From: Bacteroidales bacterium UBA1184
Lineage (GTDB): Bacteria > Bacteroidota > Bacteroidia > Bacteroidales > ML635J-15
Assembly: GCA_002310235.1 (NCBI GenBank)
Contig: DBYO01000049.1
Location: 46,689-110,688 of the forward strand
Reading direction: 5' to 3'
Length of the DNA: 64,000 nt
Positions 18,130 to 25,704 of the stretch are shown piece after piece. Within the stretch, counting starts at the first letter, position 1, and every line of letters starts with the position of its first letter. Made by a program: the position numbers and the translations under genes. The notes below the pieces were generated by a model. It ran no database searches. It was not told the DNA's origin and worked only from the letters and a program-made list of their open reading frames with translations.

Positions 18130-18585
18130 TTAACTCTTAACTTTTAACTGTTTCTTGTATTGCTTTATCCTATAATATTTCTTTCTGATGCAAAATTCGT
18201 ATATCAGCCAGATGGCAAGGAAGGTGTTGGTGGATATTTCATAAACCATATCCCAAGGTGCTGGCAAAGTAACAAAGAATCCGGCAATCCATAGCACTAG
18301 GTCGATTGTGAAAAGAATGTCCCAGATGCGTTCCCTATTCTTGAAGATTACAATATTTTCCACCTCTTTCTCAATTTCGACTTGGTCTGTGGAGTAAAGG
18401 AACGGAATAGAACTCTGTATCATAATGCTGTATATGCCTTCGGGAATCATTATTGAAACTTTCTTTTGCTGCATGATGCCGACAAACCGTCCGTTTATGA
18501 AAATACGATTCGGTAACTTAGCCATAAATTTGGAGCAATCCTTTTCAATGGTCAGTTTCTGATATTCTATCTGTAATTCTTCCAC
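18130..18585 (-). CDS. Small membrane protein, two transmembrane segments, unrecognised
   Basis: Up to 151 residues from a GTG at 18585; an internal Met follows about 20 codons later. The N-terminal 80 residues form a soluble, strand-rich domain (LPNRIFINGRFVGIM, KKVSIMIPEGIYSIMIQSSI). This looks like a ligand-sensing or carbohydrate-binding-like sandwich, but I cannot assign it. Two hydrophobic helices follow (about 88-106 and 115-132), then a highly basic tail (RKKYYRIKQYKKQLKVK) expected to face the cytoplasm. A -7 box lies only 3 nt before the GTG, which implies a leaderless message or a later start. The gene has no operon partner. Confidence 0.6.
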   Translation of the reverse strand: MEELQIEYQKLTIEKDCSKFMAKLPNRIFINGRFVGIMQQKKVSIMIPEGIYSIMIQSSIPFLYSTDQVEIEKEVENIVIFKNRERIWDILFTIDLVLWIAGFFVTLPAPWDMVYEISTNTFLAIWLIYEFCIRKKYYRIKQYKKQLKVKS

Positions 18586-18588
18586 GTT

Positions 18589-18597
18589 GCAAAAATA
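18589..18597 (-). promoter_or_regulatory. -7-like element abutting the small membrane-protein gene
   Basis: TATTTTTGC on the - strand fits TAnnTTTGC, but it ends 3 nt before the GTG start, leaving essentially no leader. No clear -33 TTG was found. Confidence 0.45.
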
Positions 18598-18644
18598 TCA
18601 AAGTTTGGGGAATGTGAGATTTGATTATTCGATGATTTGAAGAA

Positions 18645-18772
18645 CTTGCTAGCTAACAGTCTTGCTGGCTAATAGTCTTACAGTCTCACGGGCTGACAGC
18701 CAGACTGCTGAACAGGTCTTCTGTTGGACAGGTCTTCTGTTGGGAGGATCTTCTGTCAGACAGGTATTATGC
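18645..18772. repeat. Degenerate 16-bp minisatellite
   Basis: The stretch divides into eight 16-nt units in one register. Units 1-2 (CTTGCTAGCTAACAGT and CTTGCTGGCTAATAGT) differ at two positions. Units 5-7 share an AGGTCTTCTGT or AGGATCTTCTGT ending, and units 5 and 6 differ at two bases. The remaining units are looser. It fills most of the space between the small membrane protein and ribF. Confidence 0.65.
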
Positions 18773-18837
18773 TCGTCAATTAGACTTTTAGCCTTCTCTT
18801 CTTTTTGCCAATTATAACGCAATCGTAAATAATATTG

Positions 18838-18846
18838 TATCTTTGC
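18838..18846 (+). promoter_or_regulatory. -7 promoter element for ribF
   Basis: TATCTTTGC is an exact TAnnTTTGC match just upstream of the TTG start at 18862. The expected leader is only about 10 nt. Confidence 0.6.
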
Positions 18847-18861
18847 AAAAATTTTTTTCAA

Positions 18862-19782
18862 TTGAGAATATTTCGTGAAATATCATCCGAAATTCCAAAG
18901 GGATGCGTTGCCACGGTTGGTGTGTTCGACGGTGTGCATCGTGGACATCAATATATTATAAGTCAGATAAAGGATATGTCCGACAAGTCGAATTGTGAAG
19001 AACTTGTCATAACGATGAATCCTCATCCTGCAGCTTTCTTTGGTCGGAATATTAATCTTCTGTCCACTATGGACGAAAAGATTGCTCTATTTGAACGTTT
19101 CGGTGTAAGAAATTTGTTGATTCTTAATTTCAGCTCGGAGATTGCAGCATTGTCGGGAACTCAATTTATCGACGATATACTTGTCTCAAGGCTTTCGATT
19201 TCACGTTTGCTATTGGGCTACAACAATTCGATAGGGCATAAGGAGAATGGTGTTTCCGAAATTTCGTCGGCACAGATCCCCGTTTCCCGTCTCGATAGGT
19301 TTCACCTCGACTATTCCGACGACATAAGTTCGTCGTCGATACGTAACTTGCTGGCTCAAGGTGATATTGAGACAGCAAATAGATATCTGGGATACAAATA
19401 TTGCATTTCTGGAAATGTGGTGCATGGCCTTGGGGTTGGTCATACTATAGGATTTCCTACTGCCAATATCGAACTTTCCAACAATAGCAAGGTGCTGCCG
19501 CAAAATGGAGCCTATGTGGTTGTCGCCAGTGTAAATGGGCAAATATATAAGGCTATGTTGAACATTGGTTACCGTCCGACTTTTGGCGGAGAATACCGAA
19601 CAATAGAGTTGCATGTATTGGATTGCAACGATGACCTATACGGAGCCGATGTAAAGGTTTGCTTCGAAGCCCGTCTGCGTGGAGAACATAAGTTTTCCAG
19701 TGTTGAATACCTTGTCGCTCAGCTTGAGAAGGACCGAAGGGCAGTGGATGAGTATTTTCTAAAAAATGCATTATCTTTGTGA
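18862..19782 (+). CDS. ribF: Bifunctional riboflavin kinase / FAD synthetase
   Basis: 306 residues from a TTG at 18862. This start is preferred because the promoter -7 box overlaps the only longer frame, and it gives MRIFREI before the conserved core. The N-terminal FAD synthetase domain has the nucleotidyltransferase motif ATVGVFDGVHRGHQ (about 17-30) and an SSSIRNLL segment. The C-terminal riboflavin kinase domain begins near residue 180 with HGLGVGHTIGFPTANI and includes GAYVV, MLNIGYRPTFGG and HVLDCNDDLYG. It phosphorylates riboflavin to FMN, then adenylates FMN to FAD in the cytosol. The length is normal for the family. A permease gene follows after 15 nt. With ribBA 1.6 kb downstream, two steps of flavin metabolism lie close together, but in separate transcription units as far as promoters show. 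Confidence 0.95.
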   Translation: MRIFREISSEIPKGCVATVGVFDGVHRGHQYIISQIKDMSDKSNCEELVITMNPHPAAFFGRNINLLSTMDEKIALFERFGVRNLLILNFSSEIAALSGTQFIDDILVSRLSISRLLLGYNNSIGHKENGVSEISSAQIPVSRLDRFHLDYSDDISSSSIRNLLAQGDIETANRYLGYKYCISGNVVHGLGVGHTIGFPTANIELSNNSKVLPQNGAYVVVASVNGQIYKAMLNIGYRPTFGGEYRTIELHVLDCNDDLYGADVKVCFEARLRGEHKFSSVEYLVAQLEKDRRAVDEYFLKNALSL

Positions 19783-19797
19783 AAATTATAAGTCTGA

Positions 19798-21282
19798 ATG
19801 AAGAGGTTGCATAGGTACATATTAAGGGCGTTTGTGGGTCCGTGGCTCATAACGTTTTTGTTATGTGTATTTATACTTCTTATGCAATTCCTTTGGAGAT
19901 ACATCGACGATTTGGTTGGCAAAGGTCTCGATCTTACGATAATCTTGGAACTTATGTTCTATGCATCGTTTTCTCTGGTTCCTCTGGCATTACCGCTATC
20001 TGGTCTTTTGGCATCGATTATGGCTATGGGAAAGTTTGGTGAGACCAACGAACTTTTCGCAATGAAGTCGGGAGGAGTCTCGCTATATAGAATTATGCAG
20101 CCCTTGGTGGTGTTCAATTTAGTTATTAGCGTGGTGGCGTTTTTGTTTTCGAACAATCTTATGCCATATACTAACCTGAAAATGAGGTCGTTGCTTTTTG
20201 GAATACAACAACAACGTCCCGAGGTAATAATCCAGAACGGAATATTTGTTGAGCCAGCCGACGACATCTGCATAAAAGTTGATAGTAAGAACCATACAAA
20301 CAACGAACTTAATGGAGTTTTGATATACGATCACCGCAGTTCTTCTACTCCAAACAACGTTACGATGGCGGCAAATGGCAACTTGCTGATAACGGAGGAC
20401 AACTCGATGATGATACTGGAACTTCGAAATGGAACACGTCACGAGGATGTGAAGGGAGGTAAGTATCAGCATCAAAGCTCAAAGTTTGAGCGTCAAGTTA
20501 CGTATCTGGAACTGGATGCTACTGGTATCGACAAAAACAACGAGGAGTTTTTTAAGGGTGGATACGAAATGCTTGATAATAATCAGCTTAATTTTACAAT
20601 TGATTCGCTAAACGATGCATTATCGATGAGGGAGCAGGAAATCTGCGGTAATTTTAAGCGTTTCCAGATATTTAAGGGAATAAATGGTGTTTACGATGGT
20701 AGCGGTACATATTCTGCATACAAAACACATCCCATATCTATAGAAGTTTCCGACGACAAGTCGGTGGCAGACAAGGTGCGAGTCGATTCGCTTTGTGCTA
20801 AAATGAGCAGCTCGCAGCGTAGCACTATGCTCGAATATGCAGTCAATTATTCGCGTTCGGCGATGACTTATATAGAGATTGTTACTGATGAATTGAGCGG
20901 TACAAGACGTTGGATTGTAAGGCACGAAATGGAATGGTATCGAAAGTATGCGCTATCAGCAGCATGTCTGCTGTTCTGTCTGATTGGAATTCCGCTGGGA
21001 TCCATAATCAGAAAAGGTGGATTCGGTCTTTCGGTTGTGGTTTCAGTATTCATTTTCCTTATGTATTACATTATTTCAACTACAGTAGAAAGTACTGTAA
21101 AGGAACTTGTCGTTCCTGCAGGATGGGGAATGTGGTTGAGTACTTTGCTGTTGCTACCATTAGGTCTGTACCTTGTAGTTGCTGTATCAAGTGATAATTT
21201 GAGGATTAACCCACGGGTAATGAATAAGATATTGAACATATTCAAACGGAAGAAGCACAAAGATTCCAATGACGAAGAATAG
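19798..21282 (+). CDS. LptF/LptG-family permease (YjgP/YjgQ), LPS export
   Basis: 494 residues. The N-terminal half has the family opening MKRLHRYILRAFVGPWLITF, then three membrane helices with WRYIDDLVGKGL and the signature GETNELFAMKSGGVSLYRI (about 80-100). A long periplasmic domain runs from about 125 to 375. Three C-terminal helices follow (AACLLFCLIGIPLGSIIRKG, then a helix into MYYIISTTVESTV and a last one before a basic tail). LptF and LptG form the membrane part of the ABC transporter that lifts LPS from the inner membrane to the Lpt bridge. Which of the two this is cannot be told from sequence alone. It starts 15 nt after ribF and probably shares its transcript. Confidence 0.88.
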   Translation: MKRLHRYILRAFVGPWLITFLLCVFILLMQFLWRYIDDLVGKGLDLTIILELMFYASFSLVPLALPLSGLLASIMAMGKFGETNELFAMKSGGVSLYRIMQPLVVFNLVISVVAFLFSNNLMPYTNLKMRSLLFGIQQQRPEVIIQNGIFVEPADDICIKVDSKNHTNNELNGVLIYDHRSSSTPNNVTMAANGNLLITEDNSMMILELRNGTRHEDVKGGKYQHQSSKFERQVTYLELDATGIDKNNEEFFKGGYEMLDNNQLNFTIDSLNDALSMREQEICGNFKRFQIFKGINGVYDGSGTYSAYKTHPISIEVSDDKSVADKVRVDSLCAKMSSSQRSTMLEYAVNYSRSAMTYIEIVTDELSGTRRWIVRHEMEWYRKYALSAACLLFCLIGIPLGSIIRKGGFGLSVVVSVFIFLMYYIISTTVESTVKELVVPAGWGMWLSTLLLLPLGLYLVVAVSSDNLRINPRVMNKILNIFKRKKHKDSNDEE

Positions 21283-21331
21283 GCGATTAAAGTTTTTGTA
21301 TTTATAAAGAATCTCGAACAATTTTTTTGTG

Positions 21332-21340
21332 TAAATTTGC
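21332..21340 (+). promoter_or_regulatory. -7 promoter element for ribBA
   Basis: TAAATTTGC fits TAnnTTTGC, 65 nt upstream of the ATG. No -33 TTG at the right distance was seen. The 120-nt spacer is too short and lacks the conserved elements of an FMN riboswitch. Confidence 0.5.
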
Positions 21341-21405
21341 GACCTTAAAAAAATAAGGATAGTCTATGCCTTTGGGTGTGACTATATGTTAGAAAGGAAA
21401 AGGAA

Positions 21406-22614
21406 ATGATTGAAGATAAACGCAAGTTGAATACGGTTGAGGAAGCCATTGAAGATTTCAGACAAGGTAAAATCGTTATAGTTGTTGACGATGAGGACAG
21501 GGAGAATGAAGGCGATTTCATAGTAGCTGCCGAAAAAATAACCCCAGAGATCGTTAATTTTATGTTGCATAATGGTCGTGGCGTGTTGTGTGCGCCTATT
21601 ACCGAGGAGCGTTGTGAGGAGCTTGAGCTTCAGCATCAGGTTTCGAACAATACTTCGATGCTCGGCACTCCGTTTACAATTACTGTAGATAAACTAGAAG
21701 GTTGTACTACAGGCGTTTCGGCTCACGATAGGGCTGCCACCATTCGTGCTCTCGCCGACCCAAAATCAAAACCTGAAACCTTTGGTCGTCCTGGACATAT
21801 AAATCCACTTTATGCAAAGAGCAAGGGCGTGCTTCGTCGTGCCGGACATACCGAGGCGTCAATTGATTTGGCACGTTTGGCAGGTCTTTATCCAGCTGCT
21901 GCATTAATCGAAATCATGAACGAAGACGGTACTATGGCTCGTTTGCCTCAGTTGTTTGAGGTGGCCGACAAGTACGGACTTAAGATTATCTGCATTGCCG
22001 ACATTATAAAGTACCGCCTGCAGACCGAGAGCCTTGTTGATATGGGCGACCGCGTGTTCCTGCCTACCGAATACGGCAATTTCGATGTAATTCCTTTCCG
22101 CCAGCATTGCAACGGACTCGAGCATGTTGCACTGATAAAGGGTGAATGGAAGCCCGATGAGCCTGTGCTTGTGCGTGTACATTCGAGTTGTGCCACTGGT
22201 GATATCTTTGGTTCGAAGAAATGCGACTGCGGAACCCAGTTGCACGAATCAATGAAGATGATTGAAAAAGAAGGCAAGGGCGTTTTGCTTTACCTCAATC
22301 AGGAAGGACGCGGAATAGGTCTCATGAACAAGATTGCTGCCTACAAACTGCAGGAGCAGGGTTATGATACCGTTGAGGCAAATCTGCACCTAGGATTTAA
22401 GGATGATGAAAGAGACTATGGCGTTGGCGCTCAGATATTAAGGCATATTGGCGTAACAAAGATGCGACTAATAACCAACAACCCACGCAAACTTGCTGGA
22501 ATTAAGGGTTACGGACTCGAAGTGGTGGAAACTATTCCAATAAAGGTTGAGCCCAACCAGTACAATAGGTTCTATCTCGAGACCAAGGCAAAAAAGATGC
22601 AACATAAATTATAA
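21406..22614 (+). CDS. ribBA: Bifunctional DHBP synthase / GTP cyclohydrolase II
   Basis: 402 residues with both riboflavin entry enzymes fused. The N-terminal RibB domain (1 to about 200) makes 3,4-dihydroxy-2-butanone 4-phosphate from ribulose 5-phosphate. It carries the acidic metal loop DDEDRENEGDF (28-38), then HDRAATI and RRAGHTEASIDLARLAG. The C-terminal RibA domain (about 205-402) opens the GTP imidazole ring. It shows the zinc cysteines in CATGDIFGSKKCDCG (Cys262, Cys273, Cys275), NQEGRGIGL, and the GTP-binding end DYGVGAQILRHIG and LITNNPRK. All catalytic residues I can recognise are intact in both halves. It is cytosolic and supplies the substrate chain that ends at RibF, encoded just upstream. 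It has its own promoter and no obvious terminator. Confidence 0.96.
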   Translation: MIEDKRKLNTVEEAIEDFRQGKIVIVVDDEDRENEGDFIVAAEKITPEIVNFMLHNGRGVLCAPITEERCEELELQHQVSNNTSMLGTPFTITVDKLEGCTTGVSAHDRAATIRALADPKSKPETFGRPGHINPLYAKSKGVLRRAGHTEASIDLARLAGLYPAAALIEIMNEDGTMARLPQLFEVADKYGLKIICIADIIKYRLQTESLVDMGDRVFLPTEYGNFDVIPFRQHCNGLEHVALIKGEWKPDEPVLVRVHSSCATGDIFGSKKCDCGTQLHESMKMIEKEGKGVLLYLNQEGRGIGLMNKIAAYKLQEQGYDTVEANLHLGFKDDERDYGVGAQILRHIGVTKMRLITNNPRKLAGIKGYGLEVVETIPIKVEPNQYNRFYLETKAKKMQHKL

Positions 22615-22653
22615 ATTTCTTACGGAGAAAACTATCCCGTATTGAGAATAATA

Positions 22654-22662
22654 TATATTTGC
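22654..22662 (+). promoter_or_regulatory. -7 promoter element for the 309-residue lipoprotein
   Basis: TATATTTGC, an exact TAnnTTTGC match, 43 nt before the ATG at 22706. Confidence 0.6.
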
Positions 22663-22705
22663 ATCCCTATTGAAATAGAATTACTAACTTTAAATTAAAT
22701 AAACA

Positions 22706-23635
22706 ATGAAAAGGAATTTACTAATCGCAGCAATTGCATTGTTGGCAGTTGCATTTGTTTCATGTCAGAAAGATGGCGTTTACAAGCCAAAGAAAAAAAT
22801 CGCTAAGATTTACAACGAGTGGACAACAACAACCGTTACCACCGATTCAGACGGTTCAAAAACTGTTACTTATGTTCAGAATCCTTTCGTAGCAGAAGAA
22901 TGGACTTGGGGAGACAAGACCTTGACCAGTTTAATGCACAAGGATAAGGACGGTAAGGTTACTTCAACTGTAAACTATACATATGATGACAAGAATAGGA
23001 TTGCTGGCTGCACCTGCGGTAACGATAAGGCTGAATATGTTTACAACGACGACAAGAAGTTGCAGAGCATAAAGATTACTGATACCAATGACCCAGACTA
23101 TTCTATAGTTATCGAAATCACTTATGCAGATAAGCTTCCTGCTTCAGTTAAGACTGTTAGATCATATACCTTGAAGAAGCTCTCTGCTTTCGAAAAGAGC
23201 GTTATTCCTAGCTGCATTAGCGACGCTATCGATGCTGATCAGATGCATAGCAAGGCTACTGTTTCTTCGACCTACAATACAACAATCGAATGGGACGGCA
23301 AGAATATTTCTCAGGTTGTAACAACAGGTGAAAAAGACTACAAGTACACTGCTACTTTCGAATATGATGCTAAGCTCAATCCTTATAAGGGAATGTATGT
23401 AGATTTTGAGGATAATAATTTCGAAGATGCATACTCAAAGAACAATGTTTTAAAGAAAACTGTAGTTATTGCTAATGGTATTGGAACTTCAACAGATGTA
23501 ACTGAATACGCTTACGAATATGATGGTAAGATGCCTTCGAAGATTACTTATACTTATGAGGAAGAAGAAACTGTTCTTGGCGTAAACTACAAGAGAACTT
23601 ATGTTAACGTAACAACTTTCGAATACACTAAGTAA
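22706..23635 (+). CDS. Lipoprotein with YD-repeat-like strands
   Basis: 309 residues with lipobox AFVSC (Cys20) followed by QKDGVYKPKKKI. The body contains several strand pairs of the type VNYTYDDKNRI, AEYVYNDDKKLQSI, TATFEYDAKLNPY, TEYAYEYDGKMPSKITY and VTTFEYTK. These resemble the YD/RHS-like repeats found in many Bacteroidetes lipoproteins of unknown role. There is no catalytic signature. The protein is rich in Lys, Thr and Asp, which fits a soluble surface or periplasmic domain tethered by lipid. It has its own promoter and a terminator directly after the stop, so it is monocistronic. Confidence 0.75.
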   Translation: MKRNLLIAAIALLAVAFVSCQKDGVYKPKKKIAKIYNEWTTTTVTTDSDGSKTVTYVQNPFVAEEWTWGDKTLTSLMHKDKDGKVTSTVNYTYDDKNRIAGCTCGNDKAEYVYNDDKKLQSIKITDTNDPDYSIVIEITYADKLPASVKTVRSYTLKKLSAFEKSVIPSCISDAIDADQMHSKATVSSTYNTTIEWDGKNISQVVTTGEKDYKYTATFEYDAKLNPYKGMYVDFEDNNFEDAYSKNNVLKKTVVIANGIGTSTDVTEYAYEYDGKMPSKITYTYEEEETVLGVNYKRTYVNVTTFEYTK

Positions 23636-23655
23636 TTGAAATTTATTACAATACA

Positions 23656-23688
23656 GGAGGCTGTCTCATTCGGGCAGCCTCTTTTTTT
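23656..23688 (+). terminator. Rho-independent terminator
   Basis: A GGAGGCTG/CAGCCTC-type stem with an 11-nt loop and a run of seven T residues. Confidence 0.85.
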
Positions 23689-23720
23689 GCTTGTTTCTTG
23701 CGAGTAATGTTTTTTTGTTG

Positions 23721-23729
23721 TACCTTTGC
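23721..23729 (+). promoter_or_regulatory. -7 promoter element for the DUF4249-like lipoprotein
   Basis: TACCTTTGC fits TAnnTTTGC, and a TTG at 23698-23700 gives a 20-nt spacer. The ATG used is at 23752. Confidence 0.65.
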
Positions 23730-23751
23730 TTTTTGGATTAGAGTTTTTAAA

Positions 23752-24828
23752 ATGAACGGGAAAATATTGATATTAAGTACGATATGCTTCATGCTGCTTT
23801 TTTCTGCATGCAAATCAGACTTTGAAGTTAACGATAAATGGAGCGATTCGCCTGTTGTGTTTTGCGTTATCGACAAGTCGCAGGACATGCAGTATGTAAA
23901 GGTTAACAAAAGTTTTCTCGGAAAGCTGCCAGCATCTGATATGGCTTCGGTGTCAGATTCTCTGTTTTACAATTGCGATGTACAGGTGAAGTTGAATAGA
24001 AAACAGGGAAATAGTGTTCTTAAAACATGGAATTTCCGGAAGGTTGATAGTATTCCCAAAGAATCTGGGTATTTCGCAAGCGATAAAAATTCAATATGGG
24101 TTGGAACTCCTGATATTTCAAGCGATTATGTGTATGAGTTGGAGGTCAATATCGACAATGGAAGGATAATTGCCAAGGGTGAGACTGGTGTCGTTGATGG
24201 TGTGAAAATAAAGACTCCGGATGAGAGAGCTCCTAAGATTGAGTTGGCAAGGTATAACAACGATTTTACTGTAGTGTATTCTATGGGTAAAAACTCTAAT
24301 CTTGTGCAGACATGTGTTTATTTCAACTATTTAGAGGTTAAGAATACTGGAGATACCGTGTCCAAGACGATAGAAATATACAACAATACCGAATACAAGG
24401 TTAGTGCAAGTACGTTTACCACTGTTGAACAAGCATTTACAGTCGCATCATTCTATAGTTCTCTCGCAGCACAGATTAATGCAAATGATGAAACTGTCGT
24501 GAAACGTTTGGTGAGAATGCCGGATTGCATAACTTTTGCAGTTTCATCGGCTGATGAAAATTTATACACGTACATGCAGGTTACAAAACCATCGGGAGGA
24601 ATAGCTCAAGATCGACCGATATTTACAAATATATACGTTGATCCGGAATCAAAACTCAGTAATACAACAGCATACGGACTTGTTGCTTCGCGTTATACTG
24701 TGAGTTTGTCGAAGGCGGTTGGTTCAGAGACACTAGATTCTATCGCAAGGGGAATTCATACCAAAAATTTGAAGTTCCAGCCGTGGACAGATAATTACTA
24801 TATTACGCATAAACCTTATATTAACTAG
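23752..24828 (+). CDS. DUF4249-like lipoprotein
   Basis: 358 residues. The start at 23752 follows the promoter and yields MNGKILILSTICFMLLFSAC with the lipidated Cys at 20. Longer in-frame starts overlap the promoter. The first part (FEVNDKWSDSPVVFCVIDKS, MQYVKVNKSFLGKLPASDMA, VQVKLNRKQGN) matches the pattern of Bacteroidetes DUF4249 lipoproteins, as does the late GLVASRYTVSLSKAVG. In other Bacteroidetes such proteins often accompany TonB-dependent receptors, but no receptor gene is present here, so the partner is not evident. Family assignment is from memory and only moderately sure. The gene is monocistronic, with its own promoter and a strong terminator. Confidence 0.7.
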   Translation: MNGKILILSTICFMLLFSACKSDFEVNDKWSDSPVVFCVIDKSQDMQYVKVNKSFLGKLPASDMASVSDSLFYNCDVQVKLNRKQGNSVLKTWNFRKVDSIPKESGYFASDKNSIWVGTPDISSDYVYELEVNIDNGRIIAKGETGVVDGVKIKTPDERAPKIELARYNNDFTVVYSMGKNSNLVQTCVYFNYLEVKNTGDTVSKTIEIYNNTEYKVSASTFTTVEQAFTVASFYSSLAAQINANDETVVKRLVRMPDCITFAVSSADENLYTYMQVTKPSGGIAQDRPIFTNIYVDPESKLSNTTAYGLVASRYTVSLSKAVGSETLDSIARGIHTKNLKFQPWTDNYYITHKPYIN

Positions 24829-24869
24829 TTCGCTTTTAGAATAAATAAGTTTATCGTAAAAATATTATT

Positions 24870-24906
24870 GCTGGCGTAGTGGTTCAACTCTACGCCAGCC
24901 TTTTTT
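24870..24906 (+). terminator. Rho-independent terminator
   Basis: A perfect 10-bp stem GCTGGCGTAG/CTACGCCAGC with a 10-nt loop and six T residues. Confidence 0.92.
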
Positions 24907-24979
24907 ATGCGTGTTTGAATGTTGATTTTTAGGGAATAAATCAATGATAAAACCTATTTTGTGTTTGTAAAAGATTTTG

Positions 24980-24987
24980 TAACTTTG
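24980..24987 (+). promoter_or_regulatory. -7 promoter element for tmk-doxX-tpiA
   Basis: TAACTTTG, with TTTTG at 24957-24961 18 nt upstream. A GGAGG Shine-Dalgarno at 25001-25005 then precedes the ATG at 25012. Confidence 0.65.
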
Positions 24988-25011
24988 GCACTTTAATGTC
25001 GGAGGATTGAA

Positions 25012-25698
25012 ATGGCATTTATTGTGATAGAAGGTCTTGATGGCGCAGGCAAATCCACACAGGTAGAACTGCTTTCAAAGTATTTGCAGACAGAGGGTAA
25101 GAGCGTCGAGTACGTGCATTTTCCAACTGGCAATTCCGAAATTTTCGGTGATATGGTAAATCGTTTTCTGCGTGGTGAGTTCGGCGGTTTGTCGGATGTT
25201 AATCCGTATCTTGTGTCGTTGCTCTTTGCTGGCGACCGTTACAATATGGCTCCTACCATAAATTCATGGTTGGACAAAGGTAAATTTGTGATAAACGACA
25301 GGTATGTGTATTCCAATATCGGTTTTCAGTGTGCTAAGATCAAAGACGAAGCGGAAAAACGTAGGTTATTCGATTGGATTTTGAATCTCGAATTCAACTA
25401 TTTCAAGATTCCGCGTCCCGACCTCAATATATTTCTCGACGTTCCTTTTTCGTTTACCGAAAAGCGTTTGGCTGAGAATCGTACAGGCAAGGATCGTGAG
25501 TACCTTAATGGTAAGACCGATATTCATGAGGCTGATCTCGATTTCCAACGCAAGGTGCGGGAGACTTATCTTAGGGCTGCCGAAATAGATGAGCGTTTGG
25601 TTCGCATCGATTGCTCGTGTAACGGTGAAATGCTGCCTGCCGAAAGCATCTCTGCAAAGATTGTAAATGAATTGAAAAAACATAATTTTATAAAATAA
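25012..25698 (+). CDS. tmk: Thymidylate kinase
   Basis: 228 residues, phosphorylating dTMP to dTDP with ATP in the cytosol. The P-loop EGLDGAGKSTQ is at 7-17. The dTMP-binding region has the DR motif in FAGDRYNM and the second DRY in INDRYVYSNIGFQ. A LID region follows LDVPFSFTEKRLAENRTGKDREY. It is somewhat longer than typical bacterial Tmk (about 205-215 residues) because of an acidic C-terminal extension. It is preceded by one of the few good Shine-Dalgarno sequences in the window. The DoxX-fusion gene begins 6 nt after its stop, and tpiA overlaps that one, so the three form an operon ended by a terminator at 28010. Confidence 0.95.
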   Translation: MAFIVIEGLDGAGKSTQVELLSKYLQTEGKSVEYVHFPTGNSEIFGDMVNRFLRGEFGGLSDVNPYLVSLLFAGDRYNMAPTINSWLDKGKFVINDRYVYSNIGFQCAKIKDEAEKRRLFDWILNLEFNYFKIPRPDLNIFLDVPFSFTEKRLAENRTGKDREYLNGKTDIHEADLDFQRKVRETYLRAAEIDERLVRIDCSCNGEMLPAESISAKIVNELKKHNFIK

Positions 25699-25704
25699 CC
25701 AACT

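Noticed and set aside
18649..18861. 70-residue - strand open frame upstream of ribF
   Set aside because: Its text is mostly the translated minisatellite, and it overlaps the ribF promoter.
21283..21405. FMN riboswitch ahead of ribBA
   Set aside because: The spacer is short, has its own -7 box and lacks the conserved RFN stems.
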